Positions 7,591 through 15,349 of a stretch of 64,000 bases of DNA are shown one piece after another. The notes beneath the pieces are model-generated. The model worked only from the letters and a program-made list of their open reading frames with translations. It ran no database searches and had not been told where the DNA came from. Source of the stretch: Dyella amyloliquefaciens (GTDB taxonomy: Bacteria; Pseudomonadota; Gammaproteobacteria; Xanthomonadales; Rhodanobacteraceae); the NCBI RefSeq assembly GCF_004296575.1, contig NZ_SAYT01000002.1:62001-126000 (forward strand). Reading direction: 5' to 3'. The position numbers and the translations under genes were made by a program. Position 1 is the stretch's first letter, and each line of letters begins with the position of its first letter.

Positions 7591-8392
7591 GGGTTGAAAC
7601 TCCTGCTTCATTGCCAGCGGAATCGGACACGGCACACTGGGCGCCATGGGGACGCTGCTCGGGCAGCGCGGATGCATGCATGGGGAGGTCGCTAAGGGAG
7701 TCGTGATGCAGGGGCATCTCGCGAAGCGTGTTGGGACTCCACTGTTTCTTGCCGGTCGGACTGGGCACGCCAAGGTCAGCGAGATGCGCAGCGAGCTCGC
7801 GCAGGCTGAACTGGCCGCTGCGAAGCTCCGACACGATCAGCGCGCGCCACTTCCACGTCTCCGCGTCGCGATAGAGGCGACGCTCATCGCCCTTGCCCAC
7901 GGCTACGCAGCCATAAGGGATGCCGCCATACACCCTGCCCTGTTCCCGCAGGCTGCCGTTGCACTCGGTGGCGCGCAGCACGGCCAGGTCGCGCTCGTAC
8001 TGGGCGGCCGCGAGCTGGATGGTCAAGGCCAGCTTGCCGGCTGGCGTGCTGGTGTCGATCAGTTCGCTGACGCTATGCACGGCCGCGCCGTGACGCTCGG
8101 CCGTGCCGCGAAAAAACGCCAGGCCATCCAGCGCGTCACGGAACAGGCGATCCAGGCGCACCACCACCACGCCATCGGCGGTGCCGGTCTTCAGCGCCTG
8201 CAGAACCGCCCTGCCCCCTTCCCGCTTGGCCAGCGCCACACTGGCGCTCACGCCTTCGTCAGCCACTACCTGCAGCAGCACATGACCATGCAGCGCGCAG
8301 TACGCCTCAATGCGTGCCACCTGCTGTCCCAGGCTGATGCCATCGCGGGCCTGCTCCTCCGTGGAGACGCGGACATATCCCAGCAAATTCAT
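7583..8392 (-). CDS. serine recombinase (resolvase/invertase family)
   Basis: 269 aa. The N-terminal resolvase domain (residues 1-140) starts with GYVRVSTEEQ, where Ser10 is the expected nucleophile, followed by the VVVRLDRLFRD core with its conserved Arg residues. A short recombinase-type linker and HTH region follows (residues about 185-235). It is shorter than large serine integrases (over 450 aa) and closer to resolvases, DNA invertases and short phage recombinases. It is the second gene of the leftward early transcript, directly after the Cro-like protein. It may integrate, excise or invert DNA. Confidence 0.88.
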   Translation of the reverse strand: MNLLGYVRVSTEEQARDGISLGQQVARIEAYCALHGHVLLQVVADEGVSASVALAKREGGRAVLQALKTGTADGVVVVRLDRLFRDALDGLAFFRGTAERHGAAVHSVSELIDTSTPAGKLALTIQLAAAQYERDLAVLRATECNGSLREQGRVYGGIPYGCVAVGKGDERRLYRDAETWKWRALIVSELRSGQFSLRELAAHLADLGVPSPTGKKQWSPNTLREMPLHHDSLSDLPMHASALPEQRPHGAQCAVSDSAGNEAGVSTHA

Positions 8393-8598
8393 GCCGCTTC
8401 CCTGTAGATCTGCTGGAACGTCAGGCCTGGCAACACGCGAATCAGCGCGATGGCCGTGCGCGGCATCGGCTCATCGGTGCCCGTCTCCCAGCGAGACACG
8501 GTCCCCTTGGTCACGCCAAGGCGATCGGCGACCTCTTGCTGCGTCAGGCGCCGTTTCAGCCTGGCCGCACGAATCGGATGAAGTTGCGCTGTGCTCAT
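8389..8598 (-). CDS. Cro-like XRE regulator
   Basis: 69 aa, nearly all one XRE HTH domain (RLTQQEVADRLGVTKGTVSRWE). It is the first gene of the leftward early operon and is divergent from the CI-like repressor across 79 bases of operator DNA, the classic Cro position. The stop overlaps the serine recombinase start by 4 bases. Expected to compete for the same operators and favour lytic growth; this is inference from position and family. Confidence 0.85.
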   Translation of the reverse strand: MSTAQLHPIRAARLKRRLTQQEVADRLGVTKGTVSRWETGTDEPMPRTAIALIRVLPGLTFQQIYREAA

Positions 8599-8677
8599 GA
8601 CTAAAGTTTCGCCACGCTCAACTCATTTGTCAAGTGGTGCGAAACCCCGAAGTTTCGCGCTCCGATACTCTTCCGCC
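8599..8677. promoter_or_regulatory. divergent CI/Cro operator-promoter region
   Basis: Holds three copies of a GTTTCGC half-site: direct at 8606-8612, inverted (GCGAAAC) at 8639-8645, and direct at 8652-8658; the last two face each other as an inverted repeat. On the minus strand TTGACA (8629-8634) followed about 17 bases later by GAAACT is a plausible promoter for the Cro-like gene, overlapping the first half-site. On the plus strand a GATACT box at 8664-8669 would start RNA almost at the CI-like ATG, which has no ribosome-binding site, so that mRNA may be leaderless as for lambda cI. Confidence 0.7.
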
Positions 8678-9034
8678 ATGAATACATTCGGGGCTCGACT
8701 GAGGGCTGCACGAATTGCCGCCGACCTGACCCAACAGCGTCTTGGTGACGCAATTGGAGTCAGTAAGGGAGCCGTCTCTCGCTGGGAAAGCGATCAGGAC
8801 CAGCCGCAATTCGCCATGCTTGAGCCACTAAGGAAGGCGCTTCGCGTGTCGCTTGATGAGCTCATCTGCGGCGATTCGCATAAGAAACGGATTGCCGGCG
8901 TCAGCGACGCGCATGGCCCTTCCTATGATCAGCCAGATGAAAGCGAGTGGCGCGTCATTCGAGCTATGCGACGTATGGACCAGGCACAGCGCGCAGGATT
9001 TGTAACGTTTGTTGATCCGGAGGGGGCGAAGTGA
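8678..9034 (+). CDS. CI-like prophage repressor (XRE family)
   Basis: 118 aa from the ATG at 8678; the earlier in-frame start at 8591 would lie inside the Cro-like gene. The N-terminal HTH (DLTQQRLGDAIGVSKGAVSRWE) closely resembles that of the Cro-like protein opposite. There is no LexA-type Ser/Lys peptidase domain; the C-terminal 50 residues are short and charged, so induction would not be by RecA-stimulated self-cleavage. It is translated together with the downstream membrane protein through a GTGA overlap. Likely maintains lysogeny. Confidence 0.82.
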   Translation: MNTFGARLRAARIAADLTQQRLGDAIGVSKGAVSRWESDQDQPQFAMLEPLRKALRVSLDELICGDSHKKRIAGVSDAHGPSYDQPDESEWRVIRAMRRMDQAQRAGFVTFVDPEGAK

Positions 9035-9306
9035 AGAAGCGTGATATGGAACCAAAATTCGCCAGGTGGTTTTTCGCTGGCCTAGGCATCTGTGGCTGCA
9101 TGTTCTTTGCTGGGCTACTCCACGATATACCTGCTCGCGACCCGTTCCTTATCGGTGGCGACATTGCCGGCATGCTGATTGCAGCGACGGGACTCGTGCT
9201 GGCTGAGCGCAGGGTAAGGCCGGAGTCAGATAGTGTTGGCGCAAAGATCGCGCAATGGCCTGATAAACGCCTTAAGGCCTTAGAGCAATATGTATCGAAA
9301 GCATGA
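9031..9306 (+). CDS. two-span membrane protein coupled to the repressor
   Basis: 91 aa, GTG start overlapping the repressor stop (GTGA). Two hydrophobic segments, residues about 13-28 (FFAGLGICGCMFFAGLL) and 41-56, are followed by a charged tail. Being co-expressed with the repressor it would be made in the lysogen, which suits a superinfection-exclusion or host-modifying role; no homologue is recognised. Confidence 0.7.
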   Translation: MKKRDMEPKFARWFFAGLGICGCMFFAGLLHDIPARDPFLIGGDIAGMLIAATGLVLAERRVRPESDSVGAKIAQWPDKRLKALEQYVSKA

Positions 9307-9357
9307 TGCGCATCGCTCTGTAGATGTGTCATGCGCCATTTAATCAAGGGGATTTGG

Positions 9358-9939
9358 ATGAGAAACGGAAGTCGCCCAATGAAATATATGCTCTTGGTGT
9401 CAGCTGCATTGATGGCGACAAGTGCTTTCGCCGATCAACCAAACCATTTGGGTGAACTTTTATCGAGCCTGGCGTCGATGCGAAACGAATGCGCCCAACA
9501 AGCCCAGAAGGCTAGGGACGACTTCTCTACTGCTACCTTCAAGGCGCATCTTGATGCTGACACTGGCAGGACTCAGGCACAGATGGATGCCAGGGTTTAC
9601 GGCGTTGGGCATGGCTCTCGCGAGACCCAGCAATATTTCATCGATCGCCTGAAAGCGAATAGCGATGCTCAGGCACAAACCCTGAAGAACATTTCCGATA
9701 AATACAGTTCAGACAAGCAGTCTTCTCTGGCATGCATAGATGAAGCAAAGCAGCATGGCAAGGAAGAATACAAAGCGTTCAAGGCTGATCCTAAGAATAA
9801 ACGCGCGCTACCTGATGCCGAATCTCTGATGACAGCATGGCTTAGCAATATGGATGAGATTACGCCAGATCAGTCGCAGGGTAGCGAAGCCACCAAAGCA
9901 AATTGGAATACAGCCAAGGCTCACGCTGAATTGCAATAG
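9358..9939 (+). CDS. secreted protein of unknown function, lysogenic-conversion candidate
   Basis: 193 aa from the ATG at 9358, which follows an AAGGGG ribosome-binding site; a start at 9379 (MKYMLLVS) is also possible. Residues 1-25 are a signal peptide ending in AFA. The mature protein is helical and charged, with a probable coiled coil and two cysteines. AT content is higher than in the surrounding phage genes, suggesting separate acquisition. It follows the repressor pair on the plus strand and ends at a bidirectional terminator. Confidence 0.7.
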   Translation: MRNGSRPMKYMLLVSAALMATSAFADQPNHLGELLSSLASMRNECAQQAQKARDDFSTATFKAHLDADTGRTQAQMDARVYGVGHGSRETQQYFIDRLKANSDAQAQTLKNISDKYSSDKQSSLACIDEAKQHGKEEYKAFKADPKNKRALPDAESLMTAWLSNMDEITPDQSQGSEATKANWNTAKAHAELQ

Positions 9940-9974
9940 CTAAATCGCATAGATTTCCGCCAAATATGGCGTCG

Positions 9975-10006
9975 AAAAAAGGGCCGGTTTCCCGGCCCTT
10001 TCTTTT
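9975..10006. terminator. bidirectional intrinsic terminator
   Basis: A 10-bp stem (AAAGGGCCGG with CCGGCCCTTT, loop 9988-9991) has T-rich flanks on both strands. It ends the plus-strand secreted-protein gene and the minus-strand 48-aa gene, which converge here. Confidence 0.85.
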
Positions 10007-10152
10007 TAAGATTTCTTCTTTCCGGTCGGTCGCGTTTGCGAGAGATCGGATGCAGCGACGGACTTTTGTATCGGCGTTGACTTCGGATTGCGCAGAATCG
10101 CGCTTGCCTTGGATGCAACGCTGGGGCTGGTCTGCTTGGTGTTCTTAGCCAT
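10006..10152 (-). CDS. small basic protein of a widespread short-ORF family (48 aa)
   Basis: Sequence begins MAKNTKQTSPSVASKAS and ends GKKKS; it is Lys/Ser-rich and probably disordered. I recall similar small basic proteins annotated as hypothetical in many proteobacteria and prophages. The ATG at 10152 is preceded by an AAAAGG stretch. It is transcribed apart from the late operon, between two terminators, behind a roughly 190-base leader with stable hairpins. Function not assigned. Confidence 0.65.
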   Translation of the reverse strand: MAKNTKQTSPSVASKASAILRNPKSTPIQKSVAASDLSQTRPTGKKKS

Positions 10153-10425
10153 GGTGGCGATAGCCTTTTGCAGGTGTGATAAGGACCACGGCCCTGTCGT
10201 TGACAGGGCGCCTGCTGGGTCGTTACCGTGAACCTGCGACAGCACTCGATAGCGACTGCGGACAGCTCCGTGGTGTTTCGAGTCCCCAAGCCGCCTGGTG
10301 TTAAAGCCAGGCGGTTTTTTTGTGAACTCACCCCCAACATATCGGGCCAATCAGGGGCGGTCAACCCAAATGCATGTGGTCATCTGTGGATAACCGCGCA
10401 ATCATCAGCCACCACTTGAAGTTAT
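10153..10425. other. gene-free structured region upstream of the 48-aa gene
   Basis: About 270 bases without a supported ORF. It contains a perfect 8-bp hairpin with a 3-base loop at 10191-10209 and, on the plus strand, an 8-bp hairpin followed by seven T residues at 10291-10321. The region is either the leader of the minus-strand 48-aa gene, a plus-strand small RNA ending at 10321, or both. Confidence 0.5.
10291..10321 (+). terminator. plus-strand intrinsic terminator
   Basis: Stem CCGCCTGG (10291-10298) pairs with CCAGGCGG (10307-10314) around an 8-base loop and runs into seven T residues. No plus-strand gene precedes it, so it suggests an unannotated plus-strand transcript. Confidence 0.75.
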
Positions 10426-10452
10426 AAAAAAAGGCGGCATATGCCGCCTTTT
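10426..10452 (-). terminator. late-operon terminator
   Basis: A 24-base perfect palindrome at 10429-10452 with core GGCGGCATATGCCGCC is followed on the minus strand by a T7 tract. It lies just after the last gene of the lysis module and should end the long leftward late transcript. Confidence 0.88.
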
Positions 10453-10475
10453 GTCTATCCAATCAGCCTGACCTG

Positions 10476-10787
10476 TCAGCCAGTCGCCGCGCCCTGCGCC
10501 GATGCAGTGGACTTCTTGAACAGGCCCACCGCATTGAAGATCGACACCGCCTCGTTGATCAACGGGGTAACGATCGCGCCAAGGTTGGCGACAGCGGCTA
10601 TATCGGCGCCGGCGGACGTTAGCAGCGCATTGACCTTCTGCTCAGCCGCCTGCAGCTTCGCGCTGCCGCTGATGCCAGGCACATTGGCCAGAGACGCCTC
10701 AACGCTCAGCACTGCCTGATCGACAACAGTGAACAGGTTGGGGATGAGTGCCAGCGCGGTGGCGATGGCCGTCAATTTCAGGGACAT
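10476..10787 (-). CDS. last late-operon gene, hydrophobic phage protein (103 aa)
   Basis: Starts at the ATG at 10787 with GGAG 7 bases upstream. The first 23 residues are hydrophobic (LTAIATALALIPNLFTVV), then a helix-rich region and a second hydrophobic stretch near residue 65-88. It may be a membrane or secreted accessory of lysis, but no family is recognised. Alanine-rich composition is like its neighbours. Confidence 0.65.
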   Translation of the reverse strand: MSLKLTAIATALALIPNLFTVVDQAVLSVEASLANVPGISGSAKLQAAEQKVNALLTSAGADIAAVANLGAIVTPLINEAVSIFNAVGLFKKSTASAQGAATG

Positions 10788-10803
10788 GGGATTCTCCGGT
10801 GAG

Positions 10804-11151
10804 TTACTGAATGAGGCCACGGCGACGGTCGTCGTCGAGGCAATCGGTGACGCCGTTGTAGCGATCGGCGTTGCGCTTGAAGACGCCAGCGGTGCCGATG
10901 GCCCACTGGCCTGTGGCGACGATGTGCTCGCGGGCAAGTCGGAGCTGCTCACGGGCGGCATCGAGGTCGACGGGGTTGCTGTCGAGGTCGAGACCATCGG
11001 GGATTGCAGGAAATGGATGAAGCTTTTCCAGAGGCTCATGCTCACCGCACCTCACGATTGGCGTCGGCAATGGCCGCTGCGATGTCGTCGGACTGCTTGC
11101 GCACGCCACCAGCAACACCAGCATCAGCACTAGCGCGATCCAGATCCGCAT
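10804..11151 (-). CDS. Rz1-like outer-membrane spanin lipoprotein
   Basis: 115 aa from the ATG at 11151. An N-terminal signal (MRIWIALVLMLVLLVACASS) with lipobox LVAC marks a lipoprotein. The gene begins inside the Rz-like gene in a different reading frame, overlapping it by 110 bases, the classic nested Rz/Rz1 layout. With the inner-membrane partner it fuses inner and outer membranes at the last step of lysis (family knowledge). It is longer than lambda Rz1 (60 aa), and its soluble part is less proline-rich than usual. Confidence 0.75.
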   Translation of the reverse strand: MRIWIALVLMLVLLVACASSPTTSQRPLPTPIVRCGEHEPLEKLHPFPAIPDGLDLDSNPVDLDAAREQLRLAREHIVATGQWAIGTAGVFKRNADRYNGVTDCLDDDRRRGLIQ

Positions 11152-11332
11152 CGTTCTGCTCCCGGTCGTTGGCGACCTTGCGCGCGGTGTCATCGCGCAC
11201 GTCTGATTCGTGGGCTTCGGCTTGCACCTGGTGATTGGCCGCTTTCACTGCGTCCGACGCTGACTTGCGCTTCAGCAGCCAACCGGCCAGCGCTTCAAAC
11301 AGGCCGGCGAGAAGAGTGCCGATCCAGCTCAT
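11042..11332 (-). CDS. Rz-like inner-membrane spanin
   Basis: 96 aa. One N-terminal membrane segment (WIGTLLAGLFEALAGWLL) is followed by a charged helical periplasmic part that should form a coiled coil. The order endolysin, holin, second membrane protein, this protein and the nested lipoprotein supports the i-spanin role. The start at 11332 places the hydrophobic segment at the N-terminus; an earlier start at 11365 would add a short polar tail. Confidence 0.72.
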   Translation of the reverse strand: MSWIGTLLAGLFEALAGWLLKRKSASDAVKAANHQVQAEAHESDVRDDTARKVANDREQNDADLDRASADAGVAGGVRKQSDDIAAAIADANREVR

Positions 11333-11594
11333 GCCGAGGGCTTCCGTGGGGTGGATGGGTGCCAAAAGCGAATATCGCTACGGTGGCCACAATCGTGTGC
11401 AACGTCAGCGCCCACCAGGTGACGACGTGCGTCTGGACGATGTGTGCGATCCATCCGAACGCGGTGATTGCGAGCACGTAAAAGAGCGCTGAGCGCAGCG
11501 GGCTGCTGGTGGCATGTAACTGCCGTAGTTCGTCGGCGGACCAGAGCACGATGATCGATAGCAGAAATATGTCCAGCAGCGCGATAAAGATCAT
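11295..11594 (-). CDS. phage membrane protein of the lysis cassette, second holin or antiholin candidate
   Basis: 99 aa with three hydrophobic segments: residues about 2-18, 36-52 and 59-78, ending with a basic tail. The ATG at 11594 overlaps the upstream holin gene by 4 bases (ATGA), so both are coupled. Having two small multispan proteins next to an endolysin suggests a holin/antiholin pair or a pair of holins. Its own family is not recognised. Confidence 0.7.
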   Translation of the reverse strand: MIFIALLDIFLLSIIVLWSADELRQLHATSSPLRSALFYVLAITAFGWIAHIVQTHVVTWWALTLHTIVATVAIFAFGTHPPHGSPRHELDRHSSRRPV

Positions 11595-11941
11595 TTCGCA
11601 TCCCCTTCCCCCTGTGTGGGTTGGTTTTGCGTGCGAGCGACCCAGCGGGCGAACAGACCGGGCGCAGCGTGCATGACGACGGGAAGTACGCCCATCGCCG
11701 TGAGCCCGATCAGGAACGCGATGCCGCCCAGGAGCGAGTCGCTGAGGTGCAGCATCGCCTGCACCAGTGGCGTTACAGCCAGCGCGGTGGTGAGGCCTAC
11801 GGCCACCGACACCAGCGCCTGTGCCCGGGTCACCTGGCGCCCGAAGGCCAGCGAGACCATGGCGCCAGTGAAGCCGAACACGGCAGTCACCAGCTTGATA
11901 CTGAGCGCCGCGAGTACCGAGTTCGACGCCTGATCCGTCAT
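11591..11941 (-). CDS. holin
   Basis: 116 aa, starting at the ATG at 11941 (ATGA overlap with the endolysin stop). Three membrane segments are visible: residues about 13-33, 42-62 and 70-95, with a charged tail (ARTQNQPTQGEGDAK), like three-span phage holins. It would permeabilise the inner membrane at a fixed time to release the endolysin. Confidence 0.75.
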   Translation of the reverse strand: MTDQASNSVLAALSIKLVTAVFGFTGAMVSLAFGRQVTRAQALVSVAVGLTTALAVTPLVQAMLHLSDSLLGGIAFLIGLTAMGVLPVVMHAAPGLFARWVARTQNQPTQGEGDAK

Positions 11942-12579
11942 GCAGCAGCTCCAAGGTATTTGGCGTTGTAGGTCTTCACGGTGGCGACTGGCTGCGACGG
12001 GAACGCCACGACGTTGCCAACTGTCATGGCCCAGGCGCGATCGATCACGCCGGTATCGCCTAACTGACTGCCATCCACCTTGCCCATGACGCGGCTTCGC
12101 CAGCCGTTGCCGTAGCGCGCAAAGCCGGGCAGCGATTCCATGAACTTCAGTCGCGCCTGGCAAATGCAATCCGTCAACGCGTGCGCACCGTAGCGGTCGA
12201 TGAATCGCGCCACAGCAGCCAGCGTCGCCGGACCGGCGATACCATCACTGGTTATCTGCAGCAATTGCTGCAGCGTTTTGATGGCACGGCCAACGCCGCT
12301 ATTCACCGCGAAATCGAACACGGCGTAATCAACGCCTGCAGGCATGCCGTTGCAGCCCGCTTGCATCCAATATCGGTTGCGGTAAATGGTGGCGCGCTCA
12401 ACTGGCGTGCTGAGCCGAACCGATTGTCTGGGGAGATGGCAGCTATCGCGGTAGTCGTCGTAGACCGCCTGCGTGATGCCGCACATGGTGGCGCGACCGG
12501 GGTCGTTTGGGTCGTTGCTCCAGCCACCCTCGTAGACGAGGGTCAGCGACAGGCATGCGGCGAAGTTGGCCGCCGTCAC
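11938..12579 (-). CDS. endolysin, glycoside hydrolase family 108 type
   Basis: 213 aa. The start of the catalytic domain, VYEGGWSNDPNDPG with Glu17, is the hallmark of GH108 N-acetylmuramidases; a predicted peptidoglycan-binding helical part lies from residue about 95. There is no signal peptide, so export depends on the holin. It cuts the glycan backbone of peptidoglycan at lysis. First gene of the lysis cassette, coupled to the holin by a 4-base overlap. Confidence 0.93.
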   Translation of the reverse strand: MTAANFAACLSLTLVYEGGWSNDPNDPGRATMCGITQAVYDDYRDSCHLPRQSVRLSTPVERATIYRNRYWMQAGCNGMPAGVDYAVFDFAVNSGVGRAIKTLQQLLQITSDGIAGPATLAAVARFIDRYGAHALTDCICQARLKFMESLPGFARYGNGWRSRVMGKVDGSQLGDTGVIDRAWAMTVGNVVAFPSQPVATVKTYNAKYLGAAA

Positions 12580-12759
12580 TGCGCCCGTCCATTCGCTGCA
12601 ATCCCCTGCATGCCGACCCCGTCACTGTTTGATGAGGTAAGCGTCCGGGTCAACAGCGCGGCGCTTCAAGGCCGCACGCGCCGGTCCATGCAATGCGGTT
12701 TCCTCTGTCGCCATCCCGGTTCTCGGTTAATGAGACGCTCGCGGCGTAGCCTCACGGCC

Positions 12760-13020
12760 ATGCCCTACCCCATCAATCCCAGGCCCATCTTCCGGCAAGC
12801 CATGTCGATGCTGGAGAACGCCCGCTGTCCGGAGTGCGGCAGGGCCTACGATGCCGATGCGGCGGCCGAGGATTACTGCCCGCGCATGCAGCCGCTGCAC
12901 TGCTCCTGGTGCAGCACCAGGCTGCGAATGATCCACGAGTTCCGCGCCTGGCAAGCGCAGGACGCCGCCGCCCACCGCGCCAAGCGGCAGGCACTGCGGG
13001 CTCAATTGCGGGAGCAGTAA
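12760..13020 (+). CDS. reverse-oriented zinc-finger protein, moron candidate
   Basis: 86 aa. Cys-x2-Cys (CPECG, residues 23-26), a cysteine at about residue 40 and another Cys-x2-Cys (CSWC, residues 48-51) suggest a zinc ribbon; the C-terminal 35 residues are a basic helix. It is on the plus strand, opposite to the late operon, its stop directly abutting the tail-fibre stop, with 180 bases of non-coding DNA upstream for its own promoter. These are typical moron features. Ribosome-binding site is not obvious, so expression is uncertain. Confidence 0.6.
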   Translation: MPYPINPRPIFRQAMSMLENARCPECGRAYDADAAAEDYCPRMQPLHCSWCSTRLRMIHEFRAWQAQDAAAHRAKRQALRAQLREQ

Positions 13021-15339
13021 TTAAAGCGCCAGGTTGTTGGCGTTCACGACGTTGGCACCGGTCGGTAGCGTAATCGTAGAGGTGCTCACCGTGACGTTGC
13101 CAGTGTGAATCAGCCCGCCTCCGCCCAGCGCGCCGGAGCTGACATTGATCGTGCCGCCAAGGAAGGTATTGCCGATGTTCGTCATGCGGATCGCCGCGCC
13201 AGAGGTGATCGCCGTGATATGCCGCGAGGTCGTACCCGTGCGATCAAGGGTCGAGTTGACGCAGCGGTAGTCGATGGTACCGCCGGTCTTGGCGCTGGCG
13301 AAGATCGCACTCGTCGTGCGCCCGGTCATATCGGCCACGATGCCATCGAAGACGATCTTGTGCGACCCGCTCGACCCCGTGTAGTTGAAGCCGGCCTTCA
13401 CCACGGCGCCGCCGCCAATGAACAGGTATGGCAGCGTGCAGGTGATGATGTTGGCCGTGTTGGTCAGCGCCAGACTACCGCCAAGGACGGTCATTGAGGC
13501 GCCCGAGAACGTTGGGGCACCGGCTGAGAGGTACTCGGCCTGATCGAGAAGCACACTGCCGGTGCCAAGAATGTCCGCCGCCGCTAGGCATGTAATGCGG
13601 CCGCCATGGAACTCAAGCGGGCTTGATACCGACGAGCTAATGAACGGGCTGTTCACCTGCAAGAAGTAGGTGTCATAAAACACTGATTTTCCGCGTGAGG
13701 AAAGCGCACCGCTCTGCTGGATCGTGGCCAGGTTGCCAAAATCGCAGCGGTGGAACACGTTGCCATCAGCGTTGATATAGGACACCGATGAGAAAAGGCA
13801 GTCTGTGAAGGTCGAGTCATAGACGTTCTGACCTGTCGACGCGATATCTAGGTTCGAGCCGTTGTGCCGATCGACCTTCATGCGCCGAGACTTCTGGCCA
13901 AAGTCCGTTCCGCTATTGGCCATCGACATGTAGCCCCAGCAGTCGCTGTAGGTAATGTCATGCTCGTAGGTTCCGTGGGTGACAAACGATGCATTCGCCG
14001 TCTTCCACGATCCCGAGTGTTCGATCTTGCCCTGCGAGCTGGCCGTGCAGTCCACCACGTGCCGCTCGTTGTCCGCTGTCATGCCCTTGGCACGGAAGAA
14101 CAGGCTATCCTCAAACTTGCACAAGTAGCCACCCGACACCGTTTCCTTCGGGGTGTCCAGATAGCAGTCCTCAAAGTTGACGCGGTAGCACGCCTGCGCC
14201 TCACACGAGACCTTAGGAATGCCCTTGGTCTTGATGTGCGTGCCCGTGCAGAAGCTCGCATACTCGAAAACCACACCCGAGGCACCCTTCCACTTCTGAT
14301 CGTCAGTTGTTGCTCCGCCATACGGGTAGGCTGAGATGTCTTCGATATTCAGCTTTCCGACATGGATACCCGTCATCGGGTTGAGCTTCGAGACGGCCAC
14401 GGTGGCGCCAGACGGCATGTCGAACGCCGTACGGAAGTCAAAGGTCACATCGTTGCCGGATACGCCAACCACGCGGCAGTGGCGGGATGCAAGCTTGTAC
14501 TTGAGCAGCGTCGAACCGCCAGCGGCCGGATCGGTGATCTTGAGGTAGACGAAGTCGCCCACTGCCAGGCCATGGCCTGAGGCCAGTGTGATGGTCGTGG
14601 CGCCCGCCGCTAGAAGCACGGCGAGCGTCGTACTGGTCGTGGCCACCACTTCGCCCTTAAAGGACAACACACCCCAATTCCAGTCGTACTCCTGACCTTG
14701 CGACCCGTCCGTCTTGCGGTTGCCTCGCCAGTAGATTTTCGCGCCCTGGAAGTCGATGTCGCAGTCATGGATCTGCGATGCATAAAGCACCACCAGATTA
14801 TCCACATTCATCACGCGCGCCTTGCCCGCAATGACACGCCTGCCTGTTCCATCCAGCAGCGTACGCAAGATGGCATCGCTGTGGTCGAGCACGGGAGAGC
14901 CGGTATCGACATCGGCGCGCTGCGCCAGAGTCATGTAATCGTAGATGCTGATTTGCTCTCGCATCTTGTCTTGCACGGTGCGCAAGTCGGAACCCGTGCC
15001 CGACTGATAGCCCGATCCGTTGCCGAGCGCATACGCAAGCCGGTCATAGGCGGTGATCCATACGCCGCCCTCGCGCGCATAGCTTGTATTACTTGCCGGC
15101 GTCGGGTCGGCATACACGACAGCCACGACGCCATCGGGCTGGGCATCAGCGACCATGGCCGCATAGGTGGGATAAGGCTTTACGCCCGAACCCTGCGATG
15201 CAGCCAGGGCGTTCACGGCCTGCTCAATGGCCGCATAACTGCTGTTGATATCGTTGGCGCCAAGCCGAAGCGAATCACCCGTGCCGTCGTTGGCCTGAAG
15301 GCCATTGTTAACTCGAGTAAGCGGGCGAATAAAAGTCAT
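13021..15339 (-). CDS. tail fibre or tailspike with beta-helix region
   Basis: 772 aa from the ATG at 15339, which has AAGGAG just upstream. The N-terminal 120 residues resemble tail-attachment parts of phage fibres; the centre (residues about 150-600) shows repeated short beta strands with small turns and Asn/Asp ladders, as in right-handed parallel beta-helix polysaccharide-binding or -cleaving spikes. The C-terminal portion is Thr/Ser/Gly-rich. It should recognise the host surface. No catalytic triad can be pinpointed by eye. Confidence 0.8.
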   Translation of the reverse strand: MTFIRPLTRVNNGLQANDGTGDSLRLGANDINSSYAAIEQAVNALAASQGSGVKPYPTYAAMVADAQPDGVVAVVYADPTPASNTSYAREGGVWITAYDRLAYALGNGSGYQSGTGSDLRTVQDKMREQISIYDYMTLAQRADVDTGSPVLDHSDAILRTLLDGTGRRVIAGKARVMNVDNLVVLYASQIHDCDIDFQGAKIYWRGNRKTDGSQGQEYDWNWGVLSFKGEVVATTSTTLAVLLAAGATTITLASGHGLAVGDFVYLKITDPAAGGSTLLKYKLASRHCRVVGVSGNDVTFDFRTAFDMPSGATVAVSKLNPMTGIHVGKLNIEDISAYPYGGATTDDQKWKGASGVVFEYASFCTGTHIKTKGIPKVSCEAQACYRVNFEDCYLDTPKETVSGGYLCKFEDSLFFRAKGMTADNERHVVDCTASSQGKIEHSGSWKTANASFVTHGTYEHDITYSDCWGYMSMANSGTDFGQKSRRMKVDRHNGSNLDIASTGQNVYDSTFTDCLFSSVSYINADGNVFHRCDFGNLATIQQSGALSSRGKSVFYDTYFLQVNSPFISSSVSSPLEFHGGRITCLAAADILGTGSVLLDQAEYLSAGAPTFSGASMTVLGGSLALTNTANIITCTLPYLFIGGGAVVKAGFNYTGSSGSHKIVFDGIVADMTGRTTSAIFASAKTGGTIDYRCVNSTLDRTGTTSRHITAITSGAAIRMTNIGNTFLGGTINVSSGALGGGGLIHTGNVTVSTSTITLPTGANVVNANNLAL

Positions 15340-15349
15340 GTATCGCTCC

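Noticed and set aside
10270-10290. tRNA 3' end suggested by a GTTTCGAGTCC-like T-loop
   Set aside because: No matching acceptor, D or anticodon arms can be drawn.
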